Positions 49,720-57,900 of a stretch of DNA of 64,000 nucleotides are shown here, in pieces. Both the position numbers and the translations under genes were made by a program. The notes beneath the pieces were generated by a model, which searched no databases, was not told where the DNA came from, and saw only the letters and a list, made by a program, of their open reading frames with translations. Numbering within the stretch: the first letter of the stretch is position 1; each line of letters starts with the position of its first letter. Source of the DNA: Anaerolineales bacterium (GTDB taxonomy: Bacteria > Chloroflexota > Anaerolineae > Anaerolineales > Villigracilaceae); NCBI GenBank assembly GCA_030680795.1, contig JAUXUL010000010.1, positions 124,001 to 188,000 of the forward strand. The letters run 5' to 3'.

Positions 49720-50298
49720 ATGATCACAGCCGTCATTCTGGCCGCAGGTGAATCCAAGCGGATGGGGGAACCGAAAATGCTAATGCCCTGGGGCAGAAGC
49801 ACGGTCTTACAAACAGTCATTTCCACATTCCAATCTGCGGGTATTAAAGATATACTCGTTGTCACAGGCGGGGCGCACCAACAGGTAGAGGCGCTTATCG
49901 GAAAAACGGTTCAAACCGTTTTCAATGAAAATTATGTAACTGGGGAAATGTTAAGTTCCATCCAGTTGGGATTGTCTGTGAAAATGCGCGAGGCCAGCGC
50001 CGCACTCATTTGTCTTGGCGACCAGCCCCAGGTCGAGGAAAGAAGCGTGCGGAGCATTTGCGATGCCTTCCTTGAAACCAAATCCCAAATCGTAGTCCCA
50101 AGTTATCAAAAGCAGCGCGGACATCCCTGGCTTGTTGCGCAGCCTCTTTGGGGTGAACTGTTAGCCATGAAGCCGCCAAAAACAGCACGCGACTTTTTGA
50201 AAAAACACGCCCGCAAAATTCATTATGTAAACCTAAATACTCCCAATGTGATCGCAGACCTGGATACCCCCGAAGACTATATAATTTCCAGTTCGTAA
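49720..50298 (+). CDS. MocA-like nucleotidyltransferase (NTP_transf_3)
   Basis: A 192-residue protein. The N-terminal nucleotide-binding motif VILAAGESKRMGEPKMLMPW, the metal-binding LICLGDQPQV and the C-terminal DLDTPEDY are those of the MobA/MocA family. It is a second copy beside the YqeC-MocA fusion and may handle a different pterin cofactor nucleotide (CMP or GMP) or the same one. It starts nine bases after the fusion gene and is co-transcribed with it. It carries no repeat insertion, which makes it a useful comparison for the inserted copy. Confidence 0.85.
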   Translation: MITAVILAAGESKRMGEPKMLMPWGRSTVLQTVISTFQSAGIKDILVVTGGAHQQVEALIGKTVQTVFNENYVTGEMLSSIQLGLSVKMREASAALICLGDQPQVEERSVRSICDAFLETKSQIVVPSYQKQRGHPWLVAQPLWGELLAMKPPKTARDFLKKHARKIHYVNLNTPNVIADLDTPEDYIISSS

Positions 50299-50361
50299 CG
50301 GCTTGCTCACCCACACCTGAAATATGTTACACTCGCCCCAATTTCAAACCGGGAGCAAACT

Positions 50362-51282
50362 GTGAAATATTTTGTCATCGTCAATCCAACATCAGGCCGT
50401 GGGCTTGGTGGCAGATCAATTCCACAAATCGAATCCAGCCTGCGTAATTACGGGCTGGATTTTACGCTTGTGCAAACCGAACGCGTCTGGCATGCGGCAG
50501 ATTTGGCCGCAGGCGCCGCCCGCGATGGGTATGATGTGATTGTGTGCGCCAGCGGAGACGGCACCGTGAACGAAGCCATCAACGGCATCATGCGCGCGCG
50601 GAAAGATGGTCACAACAAAACCGCTTTCACCGTGCTAGGCACCGGCACAGGCAACGATTTTGCAGGCGGCACAGGCATCCCCACAAATTTGAACGACGGT
50701 TTGAAAGCCTTGAAGGAAAACAAACGCAAAAAAATCGATATTGGATTCGTGAAGGGCGGCGATTATCCCGAAGGCAGATATTTCGGAAACGGCATCGGCG
50801 TCGGCTTTGATGCGGCGGTTGGCAACGAGGCCATTAAAGTCCGCTGGACGCGCGGTTTGCCGGCCTATCTGATCGGCGTCATCAAAACCGTTTTCATTTA
50901 TTACAATCCCGCGCAGGTTGAAATCGTTCTGGACGGCAAGGAAACCATCCGGCAGGTTTCATTGATGATCTCCGTCATGAACGGACGGCGCATGGGCGGT
51001 GGTTTTCAAATGGCTCCTGAAAGCCAGCCCGATGATGGTCTCTTCGACCTGTGCATCGCCGAAACCGCCTCCAAGGGACGCATTCTGCAAATGATCCCGT
51101 ACTTCATCAAAGGGACACAAGCCGCGCTTCCTGAAATCCAAATGAAACGCGCCAAAACCGTTTCGATCAAATCACTGGATAGGACCTTCCCCGCCCACGC
51201 CGATGGAGAGTTCATTTGTCTTGACGGCTCACACCTGACCCTCGAACTGCTGCCGAAAGAATTGGAAATTGTCTGTGCCTGA
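50362..51282 (+). CDS. Diacylglycerol kinase family lipid kinase (DagK/YegS type)
   Basis: A 306-residue cytosolic lipid kinase. Motifs are FVIVNPTSGRGLGG, then CASGDGTVNEAINGIM (the GDGT ATP-binding motif), TVLGTGTGNDFAGG and, in the second domain, FGNGIGVGFDAAVGNEA. It phosphorylates diacylglycerol or a related lipid (sphingosine kinases share the fold). The start is GTG, with GGGAG seven bases before it. The downstream PlsC-like gene overlaps its end, so the two act together, probably recycling diacylglycerol into phosphatidic acid. Confidence 0.9.
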   Translation: MKYFVIVNPTSGRGLGGRSIPQIESSLRNYGLDFTLVQTERVWHAADLAAGAARDGYDVIVCASGDGTVNEAINGIMRARKDGHNKTAFTVLGTGTGNDFAGGTGIPTNLNDGLKALKENKRKKIDIGFVKGGDYPEGRYFGNGIGVGFDAAVGNEAIKVRWTRGLPAYLIGVIKTVFIYYNPAQVEIVLDGKETIRQVSLMISVMNGRRMGGGFQMAPESQPDDGLFDLCIAETASKGRILQMIPYFIKGTQAALPEIQMKRAKTVSIKSLDRTFPAHADGEFICLDGSHLTLELLPKELEIVCA

Positions 51283-51967
51283 ATCCAAGAATTCAACACG
51301 TTGGGTTATCAACTTCCTGATTAGAATTTACACGCGCATCACCTGCCGGCTGGATGCGCCAGACTTGCACAAATTCCCAATGCAGGGTCCATTGATCGCA
51401 ATTGCAAACCACACGGGACAGATCGAAGTGCCGATGCTATTCGCGCACCTGCAGCCTCGTCCGTTGACGGGCTGGGCAAAAGTGGAATCATGGGATAACT
51501 GGTTTCTGCGCTGGGTCTTTGGCGTCTGGGGAGCAATCCCTGTCCGCCGCGGCGAGGCAGATATGAAAGCGCTTAAACTTGCGTTGAAAGCTTTGGAAGG
51601 TGGAAAGATCTTTGGGTTGGCTCCCGAAGGCACGCGCAACAAAACAGGGAAACTCAAACGCGCCCTGCCAGGCACGGTCCTGATCGCACTTCACTCGGGC
51701 GCGCCAATCATCCCCGTTGCTCACTGGGGCGGCGAGGTTTATCTAAAAAACTTGAAACGCTTGAAACGCACAGATTTTCATATCCGCGTTGGCGAGCCAT
51801 TTACGATCAATGTCGAGGGTATCAAAGTCAATGGTGAAATCCGTCAGCAAATTGTGGACGAGATGATGTACGAACTTGCGAAATTACTCCCCGAGGAATA
51901 TCGGGGCGAATACAGCGATATTAGCATGGCAAAACACCGGTTTATAAAATATCAAGAGATCACATAA
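51269..51967 (+). CDS. 1-acyl-glycerol-3-phosphate acyltransferase-like protein (PlsC family)
   Basis: A 232-residue membrane-associated acyltransferase. The catalytic block I reads IANHTGQIEVPML, so the usual H-x4-D is H-x4-E. The FGVWGAIPVRRGEAD block is II-like, and LAPEGTRNKTGKLKRALPG is block III. The enzyme would acylate lysophosphatidic acid. The start is non-ATG: TTG at 51269, or GTG at 51275, both inside the end of the diacylglycerol kinase gene. Overlap and common theme make an operon certain enough. Confidence 0.85.
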   Translation: MSVPESKNSTRWVINFLIRIYTRITCRLDAPDLHKFPMQGPLIAIANHTGQIEVPMLFAHLQPRPLTGWAKVESWDNWFLRWVFGVWGAIPVRRGEADMKALKLALKALEGGKIFGLAPEGTRNKTGKLKRALPGTVLIALHSGAPIIPVAHWGGEVYLKNLKRLKRTDFHIRVGEPFTINVEGIKVNGEIRQQIVDEMMYELAKLLPEEYRGEYSDISMAKHRFIKYQEIT

Positions 51968-52006
51968 ACGTAATAAGGATTTTAGTCGGCAGAGAGCGGG
52001 AAAATA

Positions 52007-52435
52007 TTACAATTTAATTTGGTACGCATTCGTTTCCCTTTTCGTAAATCCCACGCTCAGATAAAGTTTATTCGCCGCTTTGCGCATGGGATTGGATGTA
52101 AGCGTGATATTGTTTGCGCCTTTTTCACGAGCTAGTTCGATGGCCCGCCGCATCAAGGCTTCACCAATTCCCTCTCCGCGCGCTGAAATATCCACAATCA
52201 CATCTTCAATGACCGAGCGGATGCCCGTCGGCACGCGGTAGACTGCGAGAGTCAACGCGCCAACAATATCGCCATTTTCATTGCGAGCCACCATCAGCGT
52301 GGAAGCTGTATCTCGGAGGAGAGCAGATAAATCGTCCAGTGAAGGAGGCGGATTGTTGTCGGTCAGTTGAGGGACGAGGCGTTGAAAAGCCTCATAAAGT
52401 TCATCATCCGCTTTTGTAACAATCTCAAATTGCAT
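52007..52435 (-). CDS. GNAT-family N-acetyltransferase
   Basis: A 142-residue acetyl-CoA-dependent transferase. The acetyl-CoA-binding motif A is SVIEDVIVDISARGEGIGEALMRRA (Arg/Gly-x-Gly-x-Gly/Ala loop), followed by GANNITLTSNPMRKAANKLY with the Asn and Tyr of the C-terminal half. The substrate is unknown. GGAAGG stands six bases before ATG. It lies downstream of the phosphatidylcholine-synthase-like gene on the same strand and is convergent with the PlsC-like gene. Confidence 0.88.
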   Translation of the reverse strand: MQFEIVTKADDELYEAFQRLVPQLTDNNPPPSLDDLSALLRDTASTLMVARNENGDIVGALTLAVYRVPTGIRSVIEDVIVDISARGEGIGEALMRRAIELAREKGANNITLTSNPMRKAANKLYLSVGFTKRETNAYQIKL

Positions 52436-52511
52436 TTAGCCTTCCTGCTCAGACGGCGTCCTGGCCGCCGGGGATTGCGGCTTGAGCGCTCTTTTAGCTT
52501 TTACAACAACG

Positions 52512-53234
52512 TCAATTTGCATTTGATCTTTTAGGAATTATGCTCAAGACAATGTAATAGGCAACATAAATAAACGAAGCCCAGACGACCCATTTCGGGT
52601 GGCTGGGATACTGGATTAGACCCCAAATTCCAATGGCGCCGTAAAGATAAGTCAGCGCAAGCGTCAGTGTTCGCAAATAACTATTGCGGGTGGGGTAAAT
52701 ATATTTAATCGGAATAAAAACCATGACATTGAACAACATCAGAAAACCAAAATTCAGCCATTGCGGCAGGTTCATCAAAAGCATGTAGAGCGCGGCTACA
52801 TTCCAATAGGACGGGAAACCCTTGAAATGGTGGTCATCTGTTTTCGCGTCAGTTTGCGTGAATTGATATGCCGATGTCAACAGAATGGAACATGCGCCTA
52901 ACAGGCGGACGGGCGCCGGCAATACATTTGCTTCGATCAAAAATATGGCAGGCACCAGCACGTAGTTGAGATAATCGAGAATGTTATCGAGCAGTGCGCC
53001 GTCAATTTCGCTTGCATAAGTTTTTACATCCGCCCAACGCGCCAGCATCCCGTCAAAACCGTCTATCAGCATGGCCACGATCATCCAAATGATCATCGCG
53101 CGCCAGTTCTGGTCAAAAATGGCCAGGATCGCTAGCAAGCCGCAGACTGCGCCCAGCGCTGTAAAAAGATGCACGCCCCATGCGGCGATCACGCGCAAGG
53201 GATTTGGCTTATGGGCTATTGCAGAAATCGTCAT
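52512..53234 (-). CDS. CDP-alcohol phosphatidyltransferase, phosphatidylcholine-synthase-like
   Basis: A 240-residue membrane protein with seven or eight hydrophobic segments. The CDP-alcohol phosphotransferase motif is DGFDGMLARWADVKTYASEI continuing DGALLDNILDY. The spacing between the AR and the following G is longer than in PgsA or PssA and matches bacterial phosphatidylcholine synthase (Pcs), as does the trailing YVLVPAIFLIEA. Pcs condenses CDP-diacylglycerol with choline. Another alcohol acceptor is possible. AAGGA precedes the ATG. Confidence 0.75.
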   Translation of the reverse strand: MTISAIAHKPNPLRVIAAWGVHLFTALGAVCGLLAILAIFDQNWRAMIIWMIVAMLIDGFDGMLARWADVKTYASEIDGALLDNILDYLNYVLVPAIFLIEANVLPAPVRLLGACSILLTSAYQFTQTDAKTDDHHFKGFPSYWNVAALYMLLMNLPQWLNFGFLMLFNVMVFIPIKYIYPTRNSYLRTLTLALTYLYGAIGIWGLIQYPSHPKWVVWASFIYVAYYIVLSIIPKRSNAN

Positions 53235-53355
53235 AGGTTATTCCTTTGATAATGGGAAATGTAAAAACGCAAACATGGAAACACGGCTGCAAGGAAATCG
53301 GTGCGTTGAAATTATAAATGAAAACAGACTTCGGGGTTATTCAACTTCCGAAGTC

Positions 53356-53427
53356 CAATTACTTGATCGCTGATTACTTGATTGGTGATCACTGATTACT
53401 GATCACTAATTACCGATCACTGATCAC
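53356..53427. repeat. Short degenerate tandem repeat (GATCACTGATTACT type)
   Basis: Units of roughly 8-15 bases built from GATCACTGAT, GATTACTT and GATCACTAATTACC run up to the ileS stop codon. Unit length and sequence vary, there are no spacers, and it is not CRISPR. It may be a slippage-prone tract or decayed repeat. Confidence 0.6.
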
Positions 53428-56400
53428 TGGCTCGTCTTCACCAACCCGACCTTTATCTTCTCTCCTTCAAATTTATCTTCAACAACAGATGCATTCCGCG
53501 GCGGACTCTCAAAGGATAATTTGGTCGTGAGCGTTTCGGCTTTGATGTAAGCCTCGTGCGCCTCCACTGCCGCCCTCAAGCCTGGCGAGGCTTCGACGAA
53601 GAGTTCCACACGATCGGCAACATCCAATCCGGTGCTCTTGCGCAGGTCCTGCACGCGGCGCACAAATTCACGCGCCAATCCTTCCGTCACAAGTTCAGGT
53701 GTCAAATCCGTGACGAGTGCGGCCACATAGGCGCCTTGCTCTGCAACCGCGAAACCTTCCTTCGCCACGGCTTTCACTTCCACTTCATCTGAGAGGATAT
53801 CGTAAACCTCACCGTCCATAACCACTTTGATAGGACTGCCGGATTGCAAGGTCTTCGCCACTTCTTCAGCATTCATGGCGAGTAACGCTTTTTGGAGGGC
53901 AGGGAACTTATTGCCATATTTCTGCCCGAGCTGCTTGGGCAGAGGCTTGACAGTATGAGTAAGCGCTTCTGTGGAAGCATCCAATAATCGGACTCGCTTG
54001 ACATTCAACTCGTCCGCGATGACATCCATATTATTCATCAAAGCTTTGCGTTCTGCGGGGTTACCCACCGAGAAAGCGGCTTCCGCGAGAGGCTGGCGCA
54101 CTTTGCGATTGGCCTTCTGCCTGGCAGAGTGGCCGAGCGACACAACCCGCATGATAAGTTGCATATCACGGTTGAGGGATTCGTCAATGAACTCGTCCAT
54201 CAGCTGCGGCCATTCTGCGAGATGCACAGATTCAGGCGCGGTCTGATCCAGCGAGCGGACGAGGTTTTGATACAACTCTTCCGCGAGGAACGGCATGGCA
54301 GGTGCGATCAACTTGGCAACTGTCGCCAACGCAGTGTACAGCGTGGAATATGCAGCCTGCTTATCTGGGCCTGAGTCATTCTTCCAAAAGCGGCGCCGTG
54401 AGCGGCGCACATACCAGGTGGACAGGTTTTCAACGAACTTCTCTATCGGGCGGGTCGCATTCAAGACATCATATTCTTCATACGCTTTGGTCACATCACG
54501 GACAAGCACATTCAATTCTGAGAGCAGCCAGCGGTCGAGATCATTGGTCGGCGCAGTAACAGTAAGACCTACCGGCTTGTCGAGGTTGGCGTAAGTTACA
54601 AAGAACGAGTAGACATTCCACAGCGTAAGCGTAAAACTGCGGATGACATCCCCAACCAGGTCGGAAGAGAAGCGGCGTTCCTGTCCTGGAGGCGAGGCGG
54701 TGTAGAGATACCAGCGCAGCGCATCCGCACCGTGCAGATTCAGCACATCCCAGGGTTGAACTATATTGCCAAGCGACTTGGACATCTTACGTCCCTCGCC
54801 ATCCTGAATGTGACCTAAACAGATCACATTCTTGAATGAGACATCATCGTTCAGCAAAGTGCTGATGGCATGAAGCGAATAGAACCAGCCACGAGTCTGA
54901 TCCACTGCTTCGCAAATATAATCCGCTGGGAATTGTTGTTTAAACTTTTCCTGATTCTCGAACGGATAATGCCATTGCGCGTAAGGCATCGAACCAGAGT
55001 CGAACCACACATCAATCAGGTCTTTCACGCGAGTCACGCGATGCGTGCCGCCGCACTCAGAGCACTTCCAGTGGACTTCATCCACGTACGGGCGATGCAG
55101 GTCTAATTCAGTTAAGTCCCTGCCTGCTTTTTCAGATAGTTCCGTAATGGAGCCAACGCATTCACGATGCCTGCAATCCTGATTTTCACATTCCCAAACG
55201 GGAAGCGGCGTGCCCCAATACCGCTCGCGGCTGAGCGACCAGTCAATATTGTTTTCAAGCCAGTTTCCGAAACGCCCATTCTTGATATGCTCGGGAACCC
55301 AGTTGATCGTCTTGTTTAATTCCACGAGGCGGTCACGCTTTGAACTCGTCCGGATATACCAGGATTCACGCGCGTAATAGAGCAAAGGAGTCTTACAGCG
55401 CCAGCAGAACGGATAGGTATGAGTCAACGTGCCCGCGCGAAATAAAAGGCCGCGCGCTTCCAAATCCTTTATGATTTGCGGATCGGCATCCTTGACGAAG
55501 ACACCCCGCCATGGGGTGATCTCAGGGATAAAAGTACCGTCAGGCTGGACAGTCAGCAGGATCGGCAAATCATGCTGCTTCGCCATTTCCATATCTTCCG
55601 CGCCAAAGGCGGGAGCCTGATGCACAAGACCAGAGCCGTCTTCTGTAGTAACAAAATTGCCAAGCACAACAAAATAAGCAGGCTTATCCACTGGAACAAA
55701 AGTGAAGAGCGGTTTGTATTTCACGCCTTTCAACTTCCTGCCTTTGAAGGTATCCACCACCTTTACTACTTCATCCTTGAATATCTTTTCGACTAAATTC
55801 TTTGCGAGGATAATCTTTTCTTTTGTGCCATTGTTATCGCGCTCCACAGTAACATAGTCCACCTCGGGGTGTGCGGCGACAGCTACATTGGCGGGCAATG
55901 TCCACGGCGTCGTTGTCCAGACCAGCAGGGAGGTATCTGGCTTATCCGCCAGCGGCATACGCACAAAAACCGAGGGGTCGGTGGCGTCATCGTAACCAAG
56001 AGCTACTTCATGGTCGGAAAGAGGCGTGCCGCAGCGCGGGCAATACGGCACAACCTTGTATCCCTTGTAGAGCAGCTCTTTATCCCAGAAATTTTTCAGG
56101 ATCCACCAAACTGATTCGATGTATTCGTTGGTGTAGGTCACATAGGCGTCTTCGAGGTCAACCCAAAAGGCGATGCGGTCTGTGAGTCTTTCCCAATCCT
56201 GAATGTAGGTAAAAACAGACTTCCTGCAAAGCTCGTTGAATTTGTCTATGCCGTATTCCTCGATCTGCTGTTTGTTGTTGAAACCAAGCTGCTTCTCCAC
56301 TTCGATCTCAACCGGCAGGCCGTGTGTGTCCCAGCCGCCGCGGCGCGAGACATGGTATCCGCGCATGATCTTATAACGCGGGAACATATCCTTGAAGGCG

Positions 56401-56585
56401 CGCGCCAGCACGTGATGGACGCCCGGGCGTCCATTCGCAGTGGGAGGGCCTTCATAAAATATATATTCTGGATTGCCCTTGCGCTGCTCGACCGTTTTCT
56501 TGAAGATGTCCTGTTTTTTCCATAGCTTGAGAATATTCTCTTCCATCGAAGGCGCATCGAGTTTTGGGGATACTGATTTAAACAT
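53424..56585 (-). CDS. ileS: Isoleucyl-tRNA synthetase, type 2 (IleRS2)
   Basis: A 1053-residue class I synthetase. The first signature motif reads GRPGVHHVLARAFKDMFPRY, so the canonical HxGH (HIGH) is replaced by G55-V-H-H58, the swapped GxHH form. The second motif is KMSKSLGN. The editing domain (about 190-400) includes LLVWTTTPWTLPANVAVA. WFDSGSMPYAQWHYPF and QTRGWFYSLHAIS are typical. Overall similarity and length are those of the eukaryote-like IleRS2 clade, associated with mupirocin resistance. Expression is controlled by the upstream T-box leader. The first ATG has a GAGGAAACCAACC leader. Confidence 0.95.
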   Translation of the reverse strand: MFKSVSPKLDAPSMEENILKLWKKQDIFKKTVEQRKGNPEYIFYEGPPTANGRPGVHHVLARAFKDMFPRYKIMRGYHVSRRGGWDTHGLPVEIEVEKQLGFNNKQQIEEYGIDKFNELCRKSVFTYIQDWERLTDRIAFWVDLEDAYVTYTNEYIESVWWILKNFWDKELLYKGYKVVPYCPRCGTPLSDHEVALGYDDATDPSVFVRMPLADKPDTSLLVWTTTPWTLPANVAVAAHPEVDYVTVERDNNGTKEKIILAKNLVEKIFKDEVVKVVDTFKGRKLKGVKYKPLFTFVPVDKPAYFVVLGNFVTTEDGSGLVHQAPAFGAEDMEMAKQHDLPILLTVQPDGTFIPEITPWRGVFVKDADPQIIKDLEARGLLFRAGTLTHTYPFCWRCKTPLLYYARESWYIRTSSKRDRLVELNKTINWVPEHIKNGRFGNWLENNIDWSLSRERYWGTPLPVWECENQDCRHRECVGSITELSEKAGRDLTELDLHRPYVDEVHWKCSECGGTHRVTRVKDLIDVWFDSGSMPYAQWHYPFENQEKFKQQFPADYICEAVDQTRGWFYSLHAISTLLNDDVSFKNVICLGHIQDGEGRKMSKSLGNIVQPWDVLNLHGADALRWYLYTASPPGQERRFSSDLVGDVIRSFTLTLWNVYSFFVTYANLDKPVGLTVTAPTNDLDRWLLSELNVLVRDVTKAYEEYDVLNATRPIEKFVENLSTWYVRRSRRRFWKNDSGPDKQAAYSTLYTALATVAKLIAPAMPFLAEELYQNLVRSLDQTAPESVHLAEWPQLMDEFIDESLNRDMQLIMRVVSLGHSARQKANRKVRQPLAEAAFSVGNPAERKALMNNMDVIADELNVKRVRLLDASTEALTHTVKPLPKQLGQKYGNKFPALQKALLAMNAEEVAKTLQSGSPIKVVMDGEVYDILSDEVEVKAVAKEGFAVAEQGAYVAALVTDLTPELVTEGLAREFVRRVQDLRKSTGLDVADRVELFVEASPGLRAAVEAHEAYIKAETLTTKLSFESPPRNASVVEDKFEGEKIKVGLVKTSQ

Positions 56586-56623
56586 GGTTGGTTTCCTCGT
56601 TACCTAGTTGAATAGTTGGAATG

Positions 56624-56658
56624 AATAAAAAAACGCCCATCCCAAAAGGGACGAGCGT
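56624..56658 (-). terminator. T-box terminator of ileS
   Basis: On the minus strand ACGCTCGTCCC pairs with GGGATGGGCGT across a short loop and is followed by seven T. It is the terminator competing with the antiterminator that contains the T-box sequence. Confidence 0.85.
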
Positions 56659-56795
56659 GATGCCCGCGGTGCCACCCAAATTCCTGTCATAAAGACAGAC
56701 ACTCGATCGAGTACGGCTTGTTTGCTTATACTCTTGTTCCCATAACGAAGAACAATTTCGGATTCCCTACTCTCAGTCAATTATTCAACGAACAG
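56628..56795 (-). promoter_or_regulatory. T-box leader controlling ileS
   Basis: The minus strand carries the T-box sequence GGTGGCACCGCGGGC (56676-56662), then the terminator. Upstream are several helices: TTGTTC/GAACAA near 56745, the palindrome ACTCGATCGAGT near 56706 and GTCTGTC/GACAG near 56690. Uncharged tRNA-Ile is expected to stabilise the antiterminator. Stem I appears short. An ATC triplet occurs at about 56762 but I cannot place the specifier loop with confidence. Confidence 0.88.
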
Positions 56796-57014
56796 ACTAT
56801 CAAACTACAAAACTAATTGACTGATTTCAGTGCACAGCTTCGGGAGGATTTTCAATTGCCTGCGCGTATCCGCTTCACACCTGACCTCGGACTCGCTGAC
56901 CGTTTCGACAGATTTACTCGTTCCCATCAACGCTTTTATTTATTGGATTATACACACGGAAAACATAATCTGCAAGAGCATGGTTTTCACTTTTTAAATC
57001 TTACCGATTTCAGG

Positions 57015-57043
57015 TTGACTGTTTCGTATCAGACAGGTATAAT
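57015..57043 (+). promoter_or_regulatory. Near-consensus promoter of the S1-domain gene
   Basis: TTGACT (57015-57020), a 17-base spacer and TATAAT (57038-57043). The leader would be about 35 bases and contains AGGAG. Confidence 0.8.
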
Positions 57044-57082
57044 CCTTCTTCGGTATTACTTCAAACAGCAGGAGATCAAACT

Positions 57083-57853
57083 ATGGCTACACCCGATAGC
57101 GCGCCCGCCGTAGCGCTTGAACTAAAAACTAAACTTAGCGGCAAAATTTTGAAAACCACTCTCGCGGGGGCGCTCGTTGATATTGGTCAAGCACTACCCG
57201 GCGTAATCCACATCTCACAACTTCAACAGGAGGCGGTCAATAAAGTGGAAGATGTTGTCACAGAAGGACAACAAGTTGAAGTTTGGGTACGACGTGTGAA
57301 GAAAGATCGCATCGAACTCACCATGATCGAACCCCTGGCCTACGAATGGAAAGAAATCCAGCCCGAATTGATCGTCAAAGGTAAAGTTGTTCGCCTCGAA
57401 TCCTACGGTGCCTTTGTAGACTTTGGAGCAGAACGCCCCGGCCTTATCCACGTCAGCGAACTCACACACGGCTATGTCAAGACCGCCAGCGAAGTTCTCA
57501 AGGAAGGCGAAGAGATCGAAGCAAAGGTTTTGGACGTGGACCGCCGCAAACGACAGATCCGTTTGAGCATGAAAGCGCTCCAAGCCAAAGCTATTGAAGC
57601 CGCCAAACCTGAACGCGCAGAGCGCAAAGGACCGGGAAAACGCAAAGGCAAAAATGAAGACCAGTCCTACACAATGGAAGTTGAAGCGCCAAATGAGCCG
57701 CAGTTCACTGCCATGCAAATGGCCTGGCAGCAGGCGCTGGAAAAGTCTAAAGGAAAAGGGAAAGTTCGCCGTAAATCCTACAAGTCTGCTTCGGAAGAAC
57801 AGGAAAAACTCTTCAGCAGCACTTTGGAAAACCGACTTCCAACTGGTGGATAA
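57083..57853 (+). CDS. Two-S1-domain RNA-binding protein
   Basis: A 256-residue protein with two S1 (OB-fold) repeats: residues about 14-80 (KLSGKILKTTLAGALVDIGQ, GVIHISQL) and about 93-165 (IVKGKVVRLESYGAFVDFG, GLIHVSELTHGYV). A highly basic Lys/Arg/Glu-rich tail follows. It is shorter than ribosomal protein S1 (four to six domains) and resembles the small S1-like proteins of Firmicutes and Chloroflexota. It probably binds mRNA or the ribosome. AGGAG stands eight bases before ATG. Confidence 0.88.
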   Translation: MATPDSAPAVALELKTKLSGKILKTTLAGALVDIGQALPGVIHISQLQQEAVNKVEDVVTEGQQVEVWVRRVKKDRIELTMIEPLAYEWKEIQPELIVKGKVVRLESYGAFVDFGAERPGLIHVSELTHGYVKTASEVLKEGEEIEAKVLDVDRRKRQIRLSMKALQAKAIEAAKPERAERKGPGKRKGKNEDQSYTMEVEAPNEPQFTAMQMAWQQALEKSKGKGKVRRKSYKSASEEQEKLFSSTLENRLPTGG

Positions 57854-57855
57854 CA

Positions 57856-57884
57856 AAAAGAGCGGGTTTTGAACCCGCTCTTTT
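57856..57884. terminator. Bidirectional terminator between S1-domain gene and prfB
   Basis: A perfect 13-bp stem AAAAGAGCGGGTT with its complement and a three-base loop, with T-runs on both strands. Confidence 0.9.
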
Positions 57885-57900
57885 GATTCTTCAATATTAA

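Noticed and set aside
53356-53427. Possible CRISPR-like array because of recurring GATCACTGAT words
   Set aside because: Units are short, unequal and directly adjacent without unique spacers, and no cas gene is present.
56817-57113. A 98-codon plus-strand frame upstream of the S1-domain gene
   Set aside because: It starts in the T-box leader region, runs through the TTGACT/TATAAT promoter and into the S1 gene in another frame; no start signal.
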